Shown: positions 32,767 through 40,774 of the stretch, one piece after another | How positions within the stretch are numbered: the stretch's first letter is position 1 | Layout of the letters: the number at the start of each line of letters is the position of its first letter | Source: Lachnospiraceae bacterium | GTDB lineage: Bacteria; Bacillota; Clostridia; Lachnospirales; Lachnospiraceae | Reading direction: 5' to 3' | DNA: 64,000 nt | NCBI GenBank assembly: GCA_013316825.1 | Contig: WSLY01000006.1 | Coordinates: 1 to 64,000 of the forward strand | The notes under the pieces: model-generated | The model's database searches: none | Told to the model about the DNA's origin: nothing | What the model saw: the letters and a program-made list of their open reading frames with translations, nothing else | Position numbers and translations under genes: made by a program

Positions 32767-34185
32767 ATGGCAGAAAAATATAATAAGGTTCATATGGGAG
32801 AGGCAAAATGCGGTCTTGATTTGGGAGACGGCAGCGAGCGTGCAGAGTACGTCTGTCAGGATTATATTTTACATAAGTTAGGCAGGCCCCACCGCTGTGT
32901 CAACATTATGTATACCTATTATCCGAAGGATGCTCAATGGCCGAAGAGAATCAGTGAAGCGTGTAAGAATATGGAAATCAGTTTTCAGTGGGACTATCCC
33001 TATGACGATTATTTTCCTTACGATGCACAGGGGGAGCCCTTCGAGCAGATGCGGGATATCCGCCGTCATGGACAGGACGTGCTGCTGACGCTGACGATTG
33101 ACTGCTCGCTGGACGATGAGGAGCTCAGAAGGGTGGCGCGCCAGCTAAAGCCCTTTGGCCGTATGCGCATCCGTATCAATCATGAATGTGCCGGCAGCTG
33201 GTTCACACACAACAAGCGTTTTTCTTATAAGGAAGTGGGCGAGTTCTTTGTGCGTTTCCACAATATCATCAAGGAGGAGGCGCCCAATGTCAGCACGATT
33301 TTCTGTGCGGGCTTTTTAAAGGAGGACGGCTCCGGCGTCGAATATGAAGAGGAATTTTTGGAGGCATATAAGGCGGCGGATATCTGGTCGGCGGACTGTT
33401 ATTTGGCATTGCACTATGGCTGGCCTTATGACGTTGCGGAAGCAGGCGGCGGACAGTATAAATGCGATAGTGTGGACGGATATTATCATAAATTTGAAAA
33501 CACGGCAAAGAGGCTTATCTCCCTCTGCGGCAAAAAGCCTATGACGACGGCAGAGTTTAATACGGACGGCGATGTGACCGGCGCTTTTGTGCAGGGTGAG
33601 TCTGTTGTGCGTTTTGCAAGGGTTTTTCGCGATAATCATGCGGAGGATTGGTTCAAGGGGATTTCCATGTACCAGTTCCGCGACAGAGGGCGCCTGGGCC
33701 TGGAAATCGAGGATCCGAACAACCGTGCCGTGGGCATCGAGCAGCCCATGCTTGCGGAGTATAAAGAGGTACTGCATGACCCGTATTTTATGCCGGAAAT
33801 GACTTCGGGGGAGGAAGTGCAGTTTCCTGCAGCTTTGCGCTGGGGCGGCGCGGAGGATGCGGACGGCATTGAGATTCCCGTTGCGTTTGAGAAAACGCCG
33901 GAATTCTGTGAAATTACGGTGGAAGATAAGCTGGCGCTGATGATAGAGATTAACGGGCGCTGGTTTTATAAGGATCCTGAAGTAAAGACCATAGATTTAA
34001 TGTCTGCATTTTATCAAAATAAGCTTGCCGGCAGACAAACGCTTGTGGTAAGGCTGTTTGCAACGCCGGCAGACGGTGAAAACCATGACGACGGGACGGC
34101 AGACTGGAATTACAACTACCGCGCCGAGATGAAAAATCCGCCTGTATTCAGGATACGTTATGAGGTTCCCGGGAAGGTGGGCTGA
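32767..34185 (+). CDS. TIM-barrel glycoside hydrolase-like protein
   Basis: A 472-residue cytoplasmic protein. The first ~330 residues look like a clan-A TIM barrel: RIRINHECAGSW offers a catalytic Glu140 after Asn-His, and MTTAEFNTDG offers a second Glu263. Spacing is compatible with acid/base and nucleophile as in GH26- or GH39-like enzymes. The C-terminal ~130 residues are beta-rich. I cannot name a GH family with confidence, and a non-catalytic homologue is possible. GGGAGGATTTT precedes the ATG. It sits alone after the ribosomal operon terminator. Confidence 0.6.
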   Translation: MAEKYNKVHMGEAKCGLDLGDGSERAEYVCQDYILHKLGRPHRCVNIMYTYYPKDAQWPKRISEACKNMEISFQWDYPYDDYFPYDAQGEPFEQMRDIRRHGQDVLLTLTIDCSLDDEELRRVARQLKPFGRMRIRINHECAGSWFTHNKRFSYKEVGEFFVRFHNIIKEEAPNVSTIFCAGFLKEDGSGVEYEEEFLEAYKAADIWSADCYLALHYGWPYDVAEAGGGQYKCDSVDGYYHKFENTAKRLISLCGKKPMTTAEFNTDGDVTGAFVQGESVVRFARVFRDNHAEDWFKGISMYQFRDRGRLGLEIEDPNNRAVGIEQPMLAEYKEVLHDPYFMPEMTSGEEVQFPAALRWGGAEDADGIEIPVAFEKTPEFCEITVEDKLALMIEINGRWFYKDPEVKTIDLMSAFYQNKLAGRQTLVVRLFATPADGENHDDGTADWNYNYRAEMKNPPVFRIRYEVPGKVG

Positions 34186-34264
34186 TACGCCTTTGGCAAG
34201 ATACGGATGCGGCGGCACCTGACAGGCGGGGCATGTTCGTTACGGTACAGGAAAATGATATAGG

Positions 34265-34324
34265 ACATACACATACGGCGCCTTCCGGAATAGGATATCA
34301 AAGGGTAAACTATCCGGGAGGTGC
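34265..34324 (+). promoter_or_regulatory. Hairpin leader overlapping the SOD gene ribosome site
   Basis: Second copy of the hairpin found after rplT. GCGCCTTCC (34278-34286) pairs with GGGAGGTGC (34316-34324), and inner GGATA pairs with TATCC. The 3' arm contains GGGAGG, the ribosome site of the gene starting at 34331, so the structure could switch translation. TTTTG follows the stem. Confidence 0.6.
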
Positions 34325-34330
34325 TTTTGT

Positions 34331-34804
34331 ATGTATGAAATGTTATCGGAGTCTATTTATCCCGTACTGGCAGGGCAGCCGGAGCGCTATGCGCGTATAA
34401 AGGGCGGAGAAAAGTATCCGCAGATAGAGGGTATGGTTCTGTTTTACCGGTTCAGAAGGGGAACGGTAGTGGTGGCAGATATTGCGGGGCTTCCCGACAA
34501 TGGAAACGGCGTATACGGTTTTCATATTCACGAGGGGAAATCCTGTACGGGCAATGCGGAAGATGCTTTCGCAGATACAGGCGGGCATTTGAATCCGTAT
34601 GGGGAGGAGCATCCTTTGCATATGGGCGATATGCCGGTGCTTTTTGCAAATAACGGGACGGTGTGGGAAGCCTTTTATACGGAGCGTTTTCTGCCGGGCG
34701 AAGCGGCTGGGCATACCGTTGTCATTCATGATATGCCGGACGATTTTAAGAGCCAGCCTTCGGGCGCTTCCGGTGAAAAGATAGCCTGTGGTGTGATTTG
34801 CTAA
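34331..34804 (+). CDS. Cu/Zn superoxide dismutase-like protein, cytoplasmic
   Basis: A 157-residue protein of the Cu/Zn SOD fold. Ligand candidates: His65 and His67 (GFHIHEG), His86 (GGHLNP), His94, His97, Asp100 and His133 (VVIHDMPDDF). Cys72 and Cys153 could form the usual disulfide. The active-site Arg near the C-terminus of classical enzymes (ACGVI context) appears as Lys150. Unlike most bacterial SodC it has no signal peptide, so it acts inside the cell. The hairpin leader may control its translation. Superoxide dismutation is the likely role, but the Lys change makes activity uncertain. Confidence 0.8.
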   Translation: MYEMLSESIYPVLAGQPERYARIKGGEKYPQIEGMVLFYRFRRGTVVVADIAGLPDNGNGVYGFHIHEGKSCTGNAEDAFADTGGHLNPYGEEHPLHMGDMPVLFANNGTVWEAFYTERFLPGEAAGHTVVIHDMPDDFKSQPSGASGEKIACGVIC

Positions 34805-34820
34805 ATTTTCGGCATTGCTA

Positions 34821-34849
34821 TTGACAGAAAGTGGAACGGTTACTATAAT
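34821..34849 (+). promoter_or_regulatory. Promoter of tRNA-Asn
   Basis: Perfect TTGACA (34821-34826) and TATAAT (34844-34849) at 17-base spacing, 30 bases before the tRNA. Confidence 0.85.
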
Positions 34850-34878
34850 GAACATCACAGACAGGAAACTGTCAATGT

Positions 34879-34950
34879 TCCTCGATAGCTCAATGGTAGA
34901 GCACGCGGCTGTTAACCGCGGGGTTGTAGGTTCGAGCCCTACTCGGGGAG
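34879..34950 (+). tRNA. tRNA-Asn (GTT)
   Basis: A 72-base cloverleaf. The acceptor stem TCCTCGA pairs with TCGGGGA, the D arm is TAGCTCAATGGTAGAGCA, and the anticodon loop CTGTTAA gives anticodon GTT. The T arm contains GGTTCGAGCCC. The 3' CCA is not encoded. A terminator follows within 25 bases. Confidence 0.95.
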
Positions 34951-34972
34951 GTAATTTCATGGTTTTATACGA

Positions 34973-35004
34973 AGCCTGCGGACATGATGTTTGCAGGCTT
35001 TTTG
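34973..35004 (+). terminator. Terminator after tRNA-Asn
   Basis: Stem AGCCTGC (34973-34979) with GCAGGCT (34993-34999), then TTTTT. Confidence 0.8.
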
Positions 35005-35110
35005 ATAAAGACCGGAAAGGATATACAGATAGGAGAAAGGTTGAAAGAAAAGCGCTTTCAACCATTGAATTTGAATCCGCCAAAGCGGACATGGGGTATA
35101 AAGTATAAAT

Positions 35111-36274
35111 ATGAAAAAAACGATTGCGTTTATCAAAAAAGAAATGGTACTGTGCATTGCATTGCTGCTGGCTGTCCTTTCATCCTGCGTTATCCCGCCG
35201 GATAAGGAATATGCGGGATACATAGATTTTCGGACACTGGCGATTTTGTTCTGCCTGATGAGTGTTATGGCAGGGCTGCAGAAGATGGGAATATTTGAAT
35301 GGATTGCCGGAGGGGTTCTGCGAAAAGTGAAAAGTTTTGGCAGTCTTGTACAGGTTTTGATGCTGCTCTGCTTTTTTTCCGGAATGCTGATTACCAATGA
35401 CGTGGCGCTGATTACGTTCGTGCCATTTACCTTTACCGTGCTGGGAATGGTGGGCAGGGAGCAGAGACGGAAGCTGGTTCTGCCTTTGGCGGCAATGCAG
35501 ACGATAGCCGCCAATCTGGGCAGTATGCTGACGCCCATCGGCAATCCGCAGAATTTGTATCTCTATGGCAGGGCAGGTATGTCCCTCGGCAGTTTTCTTC
35601 TGCTGATGCTGCCCTATGTCTTATTTTCGCTGGTTTTTTTGCTTATCTGGGGACTGATTCTGGGAAAACGCTGCTTTGGCGAGTGGAAGCCTGAGACAGA
35701 AAACACCGGAGCAGAGAAAGCTCTTTTTTGGGAGAAGAAAGGGATGATACTGCTTGTATGTTATCTGTCGCTGTTTCTGCTCTGCCTGTTGACGGTGGCG
35801 CATGTGCTGCCGTGGCAGGCGGTGTTTGGCATTGTATTTTTGAGTATTCTTTTGATGGACAGGCGGATATTGGCAAGGGTGGATTATTCTTTGCTGCTTA
35901 CGTTTGCAGGATTCTTTGTATTTATCGGAAATGTGGGGAGAATTCCAGCCTTTTGCAGATTCTTGCAGGAAGCAGTGGGCGGCAGGGAGGTATATGCAGC
36001 CATTGCAGCCAGTCAGGTCATCAGCAATGTGCCGGCGGCGCTTCTTTTATCCGGATTTACGGAGAATTACAGGCAGCTTCTTATCGGCGTGAATCTGGGC
36101 GGGCTGGGAACGCTGATTGCTTCCATGGCAAGCCTGATATCCTATAAGTATGTGGCAAGGGAGGAGACAAGCCGTAAGGGTGCATATATGGCGGTTTTTA
36201 CGGTGAGCAATCTTTGCTTTCTGGCAGGACTGATGCTTTTTCATATTGTAATGGGAAAGATTTTTGTGGTATGA
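35111..36274 (+). CDS. ArsB/SLC13-type anion permease
   Basis: A 387-residue membrane protein with 10-11 helices. The ion-transporter superfamily hallmarks are FFSGMLITNDVALITFVP and NLGSMLTPIGNPQNLYLY in the first half and ASQVISNVPAALLLSGF in the second half. Members transport citrate, dicarboxylates, arsenite or sodium/proton. The substrate is not visible; no ars genes are nearby, so an organic anion is more likely. The ribosome site is weak (GGGG about 18 bases upstream), so the start may be slightly different. Confidence 0.82.
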   Translation: MKKTIAFIKKEMVLCIALLLAVLSSCVIPPDKEYAGYIDFRTLAILFCLMSVMAGLQKMGIFEWIAGGVLRKVKSFGSLVQVLMLLCFFSGMLITNDVALITFVPFTFTVLGMVGREQRRKLVLPLAAMQTIAANLGSMLTPIGNPQNLYLYGRAGMSLGSFLLLMLPYVLFSLVFLLIWGLILGKRCFGEWKPETENTGAEKALFWEKKGMILLVCYLSLFLLCLLTVAHVLPWQAVFGIVFLSILLMDRRILARVDYSLLLTFAGFFVFIGNVGRIPAFCRFLQEAVGGREVYAAIAASQVISNVPAALLLSGFTENYRQLLIGVNLGGLGTLIASMASLISYKYVAREETSRKGAYMAVFTVSNLCFLAGLMLFHIVMGKIFVV

Positions 36275-36304
36275 TGGCAATGAGCCTGAAAGGTGCAGGC
36301 AGGA

Positions 36305-36344
36305 GCTTTTGTATGACAGCGAAAAGGATGTGCCATACAAAAGC
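36305..36344. promoter_or_regulatory. Inverted repeat upstream of pepD
   Basis: Perfect 11-bp arms GCTTTTGTATG (36305-36315) and CATACAAAAGC (36334-36344), loop of 18. No T-run on the plus strand; possibly an operator or mRNA structure. Confidence 0.45.
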
Positions 36345-36391
36345 GAAGGAATGAAAGAGCATGATTTTTTATGAAAGAAAGGAAAGAAAAA

Positions 36392-37846
36392 ATGCGGATA
36401 TTGGAAGGACTTGCCCCTGAGCGGGTATTTTACTATTTTGAGGAAATATGCGGCATACCGCATGGTTCGGGAAATATAGAAAAAATCAGTGATTATCTGA
36501 TGGATTTTGCAAAAGAAAAAGGGCTTTTTGCCAAACAGGATGAGTTAAAAAATGTGATTATCGTAAAGCCGGCAACAGCAGGCTATGAGGAGGAGCCCGC
36601 GGTGATTCTGCAGGGGCACATGGACATGGTTGCGGTGAAAAAGCCGGATTGTGCGGTAGATATGGCGAAAGAAGGATTAAAGTTAGCCGTTACCGGCGAC
36701 AAGATTTATGCAAAAGACACGAGTCTTGGGGGAGACGACGGCATCGCTGTTGCTTACGCGCTTGCGCTTTTGGAGGCTGAAAACCTTTTGCACCCCAAAT
36801 TGGAGGTGGTGATTACCGTGGACGAGGAGGTTGGCATGGACGGCGCAAGGGGGATTGACTTATCCTCCCTGACCGGCAGACGGATGCTGAATCTGGATTC
36901 CGAGGAGGAGGGCATTTTTCTGACAAGCTGCGCGGGCGGCGCACGTATGGAATGCAGACTTCCCATAGCGGCGCATGAAAAGGAAGGAGTGCTGTGCAGA
37001 ATCAGCGTGGAAGGGCTTGCAGGCGGGCATTCCGGTGCGGAAATCCACAAGGAACGCGGCAATGCCAACTGTATTATGGGGCGGATACTGCACGGTTTAT
37101 CTTCGCGGCTGCCGCTTTGCCTGAAATCCATGGAGGGTGGTCTGGCGGACAATGCGATTCCGCGGCAGGCGGTTTGCGAGGTGGTTTTGAAAAAGGGAGA
37201 GGAAGAGGCTTTAAAAGAGCAGCTTTTGGCATTGGAGGATGACATCAAAAAGGAGCTTGCTTCCAAGGATAAGGATTTTCAAATAACGGGGCTTTTTACA
37301 GGGGAAGAGCGGGCATTCTGCGCGGACGAGGCGGACACGCGTAAGGCGGCTGCGTTTCTGGCGGCGCTTCCAAACGGCGTGCAGGCAATGAGCGCGGATG
37401 TAGAAGGGCTGGTGGAAACCTCGCTGAATCTGGGAATGGTATCCTATCCTGCGGACGGCGGGGAGCTTCGCTGTACTTTTTCTTTAAGAAGCTGTATAGA
37501 AAGCGCAAAGCAGGCGCTGATGGAAAAGGTGGAAGCCGTAACTTTGCTTGCCGGCGGCAGCAGCAGTATTTCGGGGGATTACCCGGGATGGGCGTATCGG
37601 CTCCATTCGCCGCTTCGTGATAAAATGACGGCGCTTTATGAGGAGATGTACGGCAAAAAGCCTCGTTTGGAGGCAATTCACGCAGGGCTGGAATGTGGGA
37701 TTCTGGCGGCAAAACTGGAGGGACTTGACTGTATTTCTTTCGGGCCTGATATGCAGAATATTCATACGACGGAAGAAACGTTGTCCATATCTTCCGTGGA
37801 GAGAGTGTGGGATTATCTGGTGAAGCTTTTGGCAAAGCGTGGATAG
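36392..37846 (+). CDS. pepD: Aminoacyl-histidine dipeptidase (PepD, M20 family)
   Basis: A 484-residue zinc dipeptidase that cleaves Xaa-His dipeptides such as carnosine. M20 motifs: QGHMDMV (zinc His and Asp), SLGGDDGIAVA, TVDEEVGMDGA (catalytic Glu pair), GLAGGHSGAEIH and, at the end, IHAGLECGIL. Length matches PepD. ATG 36392 with GAAAGGAAAGAAAAA is preferred over ATG 36371. Cytoplasmic. It is the only peptidase of its type here and seems monocistronic. Confidence 0.92.
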   Translation: MRILEGLAPERVFYYFEEICGIPHGSGNIEKISDYLMDFAKEKGLFAKQDELKNVIIVKPATAGYEEEPAVILQGHMDMVAVKKPDCAVDMAKEGLKLAVTGDKIYAKDTSLGGDDGIAVAYALALLEAENLLHPKLEVVITVDEEVGMDGARGIDLSSLTGRRMLNLDSEEEGIFLTSCAGGARMECRLPIAAHEKEGVLCRISVEGLAGGHSGAEIHKERGNANCIMGRILHGLSSRLPLCLKSMEGGLADNAIPRQAVCEVVLKKGEEEALKEQLLALEDDIKKELASKDKDFQITGLFTGEERAFCADEADTRKAAAFLAALPNGVQAMSADVEGLVETSLNLGMVSYPADGGELRCTFSLRSCIESAKQALMEKVEAVTLLAGGSSSISGDYPGWAYRLHSPLRDKMTALYEEMYGKKPRLEAIHAGLECGILAAKLEGLDCISFGPDMQNIHTTEETLSISSVERVWDYLVKLLAKRG

Positions 37847-37928
37847 CGCACGAATACGTTAGCGCCGCGGTGAGTGATTTGAGGGTCAAATGAATGCAAG
37901 CTTGTTCGCTTGACCCATGGAGGCAAAA

Positions 37929-39122
37929 ATGGGATTTGAAAAAGAAAAACTGAAGCAGGTTAGATATTTGATATTGTTTGTGGCAGCCGTTGTGCTGCTG
38001 ATTATCTACAGCGGCAATGTGATGAACGGGCTGCGGTTATTTTTGGGTATGCTGTCTCCATTTATCGTGGGCGGCGCGATTGCCTTTGTACTGAATATAC
38101 CGTTGAAGGCGGTGGAGAATAAATTATTAAAGAAGTGGAAGGGAAAGCTGGCGGCTAAGCTGAAGCGTCCTGTGAGTATTCTGCTTTCCCTTATTTTTGT
38201 TGTGGCGATTATTGCGTTTGTCGTGATAACGGTGGTGCCGAAGCTGCGGGAGACGATTGAGATGCTTGGCGGGCAGATTTCTCTGTTTGTACAGGATTTG
38301 ATTCGTGAAGCGGAACGGCTTGCCGCCTCCAACCAGCAGATTCTGGAGAAGCTGAAGGAGCTGGAGAATATGAAAATCGACTGGCAGGCGATAATTGGCA
38401 ATGTCGGTTCGTTTTTGTCAAGCGGTATGGGAAGCGTGCTGAGCTCCACTGTTTCTGTGGCAAGTACAATTATCGGCGGCGTGGTGAATGCTTTTATCGG
38501 TATTGTTTTTGCTATTTATATACTGGCGCAGAAAGAAAAGCTGGGTGCGCAGGGACATCGGATTCTGACTGCCTATCTGCCGGAAAAGGTATGCAGAAAG
38601 ACCGAGCATGTGCTGGCGCTCCTGCACAAAAACTTCAGCAGTTTTATTTCGGGTCAGTGCGTGGAGGCGGTGATTCTGGGCGCCATGTTTGTCGTGACAA
38701 TGTCGATTTTCGGGTTTCCCTATGCGTTGCTTATCGGTGTTCTGATTGCTTTTCTGGCGTTGATACCCATTGTGGGCGCTTTTGTGGGCTGCGTGGTGGG
38801 CGCATTTTTGATTCTGATGAATGACCCCATGCAGGCGCTTTGGTTTGTGGTACTGTTTCAGGTGCTGCAGCAGATAGAGGGTAATCTGATTTATCCCCGC
38901 GTGGTGGGCAATTCCGTGGGTCTGCCCTCCATATGGGTGCTGGCGGCGGTCAGCATAGGCGGCAGTTTGTTCGGTATTGTGGGGATGCTAAGCTTTATTC
39001 CCCTGGTGTCTACGGCTTATAGCCTGCTGCGTGACAGCGTGAATGAAAGGAATGCTGCGAAAGTGCGTCTTGCCAAAGAAAAAGCAGAACAAAACGAAAA
39101 GAAAAAGAAAATACAACGGTAA
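37929..39122 (+). CDS. AI-2E family (UPF0118) transporter
   Basis: A 397-residue membrane protein of the AI-2E/PerM family: helices at both ends, an amphipathic middle (VPKLRETIEMLGGQISLFVQDL) and the conserved C-terminal segments LLIGVLIAFLALIPIVGAFV and YPRVVGNSVGLPSIWVL. The family includes exporters of autoinducer-2 and sodium/proton antiporters; which applies here is unknown. ATG 37929 is preferred to 37917 because GGAGG lies between them. A lysine-rich tail ends the protein. Confidence 0.88.
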   Translation: MGFEKEKLKQVRYLILFVAAVVLLIIYSGNVMNGLRLFLGMLSPFIVGGAIAFVLNIPLKAVENKLLKKWKGKLAAKLKRPVSILLSLIFVVAIIAFVVITVVPKLRETIEMLGGQISLFVQDLIREAERLAASNQQILEKLKELENMKIDWQAIIGNVGSFLSSGMGSVLSSTVSVASTIIGGVVNAFIGIVFAIYILAQKEKLGAQGHRILTAYLPEKVCRKTEHVLALLHKNFSSFISGQCVEAVILGAMFVVTMSIFGFPYALLIGVLIAFLALIPIVGAFVGCVVGAFLILMNDPMQALWFVVLFQVLQQIEGNLIYPRVVGNSVGLPSIWVLAAVSIGGSLFGIVGMLSFIPLVSTAYSLLRDSVNERNAAKVRLAKEKAEQNEKKKKIQR

Positions 39123-39151
39123 AATATTTGCCGAAAAATTGTGATAAGGTC

Positions 39152-39180
39152 TTGATTTTATTCCCAAAACACGGTATAAT
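39152..39180 (+). promoter_or_regulatory. Promoter of tRNA-Pro
   Basis: TTGATT (39152-39157) and TATAAT (39175-39180), 17-base spacer, 14 bases before the tRNA. Confidence 0.75.
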
Positions 39181-39193
39181 AACGTTCGTGTTA

Positions 39194-39268
39194 CGGGGTG
39201 TGGCTCAGTTTGGTTAGAGCGCTGTCTTAGGGAGGCAGAGGCCGCAAGTTCGAATCTTGTCACTCCGA
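39194..39268 (+). tRNA. tRNA-Pro (AGG)
   Basis: A 75-base cloverleaf. Acceptor CGGGGTG pairs with CACTCCG, the D arm is TGGCTCAGTTTGGTTAGAGC, and the anticodon stem CTGTC/GGCAG encloses TTAGGGA, giving anticodon AGG. The T arm has GTTCGAATC. CCA is not encoded. A34 would need deamination to inosine, or it reads CCU directly. Confidence 0.92.
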
Positions 39269-39271
39269 TGG

Positions 39272-39302
39272 AAAAGTCTGGCATGTGTCAGGCTTTTTCT
39301 TT
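39272..39302 (+). terminator. Terminator after tRNA-Pro
   Basis: AAAAGTCTG (39272-39280) pairs with CAGGCTTTT (39289-39297), followed by T-rich sequence. Confidence 0.75.
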
Positions 39303-39405
39303 TGTACTTTTGCTTTTGTTATTTCAGCCGGCCTTTTTGCAGTACTTACTGTAACGATCATCAAAAAATTAAGTCCCTTTTAAGTAAAGTGTTGCTGCGA
39401 CATAA

Positions 39406-39558
39406 CATCGGCAATTTCCACAAAACCAGATTGATGCGGAAATCGAAGTCAGTCTGCAAATTCCGGTGATCGGGCAGTCATCCTCTAATGGATGGCTACC
39501 CGCTTTAGGTATTTGGGCCAGTAGTTTTGTTAAATGGCATAGAACAACACCAGTCTGA
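39406..39558 (+). other. Open-frame remnant without start
   Basis: A 50-codon open frame after TAA (39403-39405) reads IEVSLQIPVIGQSSS, then GWLPALGIWASSF, and ends at TGA 39556-39558. It has protein-like composition but no start codon or ribosome site, so it looks like a gene fragment. Source family not recognised. The 39269-39668 gap otherwise holds only the tRNA terminator and A/T-rich DNA. Confidence 0.3.
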
Positions 39559-39668
39559 AAAGGGAAAAAATTAAAGAAAATTAAAGAATATAAGGATTGC
39601 AAGAAGTCTTTTCTGTATGGTATTTTAAGTTGTATGAAATATGTAAAGATACCGAAAGGAGTGGCAGT

Positions 39669-40496
39669 ATGAGGGAAACATATTTGGCAGGTATTTTGGC
39701 TGCAATGCTGTTATTATCGTCATGTGGCCTGACGGAAGGTAAAACGCCGCAGGTTTTGGGACCGGAAGATATTGGAGAGATTGTGGACGGTTCAGGAGGA
39801 AATACGCCGTCAGGTGAAAACGGGCAGGAAAGTATGCCTGCATCTGACCGCACGACGGGAGACGGGATGACGGAGAGGGACAACCTGCCGACACCGGATA
39901 CCGGCGGAGAGTCGGACGGTGGGACAGAAACACAGCCTCCTGCATCCGTTGGGGAAGAAAACGGATATCATGAAATTTACAGGCAGGCAGTTACAGAGCA
40001 TACAGGCGAGGCAGTCGTGTTTGCTTTGATTTATCTGGATAGTGATGATATTCCGGAACTGGTTGTCCTTGACAGGGGATATGACAGCTATTCTATTTAC
40101 ACGGTAAAGGACAACGCTTTATTTTGCATGGCGGATTCCCTGACAACGGCAGAGCTGACGTACTTCGAGAGAAGCGGCATTTTGTGTGAATTTTCCAGAT
40201 GGAATGGCGGCGGTGATGAAGGCGGTTATGGACGCAGCTATTATCAGGTGTCCGTTGACAGTGCCATTACATCGGATACCATACCTGTGCTGCATGATAC
40301 CTACAATGCAGTTTACAATGACGAAGGGGCATATGCCGGTGCGGGAGTTATCAATTATTATCACATGGAGCAGGAGATTGATGAGACTGCGTATAAGGAG
40401 ATGGAAAGCAGTCTCGGTATAGTGGAGGGGGAAGACAGGCCTTGTGCCGAAAATGCTGTTGACGGAGAAACGCTGCTTTCACTGTTGGAACGGTAA
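39669..40496 (+). CDS. Putative lipoprotein of unknown function
   Basis: A 275-residue protein with a lipoprotein signal ending LLSSCG, a low-complexity Gly/Ser/Thr/Pro linker of about 80 residues, and a C-terminal domain of about 170 residues (FALIYLDSDDIPELVVLDRGYDSY). The linker plus globular domain suggests a surface-anchored protein. IYLDSDDIPELVV resembles Ca-binding or FG-GAP-like patterns seen in many clostridial lipoproteins. GAAAGGAG precedes ATG 39669; the frame is open further upstream but without a site. No named family. Confidence 0.75.
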   Translation: MRETYLAGILAAMLLLSSCGLTEGKTPQVLGPEDIGEIVDGSGGNTPSGENGQESMPASDRTTGDGMTERDNLPTPDTGGESDGGTETQPPASVGEENGYHEIYRQAVTEHTGEAVVFALIYLDSDDIPELVVLDRGYDSYSIYTVKDNALFCMADSLTTAELTYFERSGILCEFSRWNGGGDEGGYGRSYYQVSVDSAITSDTIPVLHDTYNAVYNDEGAYAGAGVINYYHMEQEIDETAYKEMESSLGIVEGEDRPCAENAVDGETLLSLLER

Positions 40497-40591
40497 TGTT
40501 TCATATTTGTGTATTTGCTGCGCGGATATGGGGAAACGGAGGGGAAAATGCAAGGCTATAACTGCATTATGATTACAATCAAGGCTGTTAT

Positions 40592-40774
40592 GTGGAGGTC
40601 TATGCGGGCAGGCTGCAGGAGGAAGTGAAGCTGCGTGAGGAAAAGCATCCGCTGGTATTTTTGGAACTGGAAAAAGAAGACTTCTTTTCGCTGGAAAGGT
40701 TTGCAGGGGAAGGCAATATAGGACATATGGTGGAACAGGTGAGGGATTATGGAGAAGGCATCGCAGAAGAATAG
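40592..40774 (+). CDS. Small hypothetical protein, possibly 5'-truncated
   Basis: A 60-residue acidic protein starting at GTG 40592 (MEVYAGRLQEEVKL). It is without a good ribosome site and overlaps the next gene by 26 bases. The frame continues upstream to a TAA just before LHYDYNQGCY, which reads like authentic coding sequence, so a longer ancestor may have been broken. No family recognised. Confidence 0.4.
   Translation: MEVYAGRLQEEVKLREEKHPLVFLELEKEDFFSLERFAGEGNIGHMVEQVRDYGEGIAEE

Noticed and set aside
34815-35108. 97-codon frame across tRNA-Asn
   Set aside because: It translates the tRNA and terminator; not a gene.
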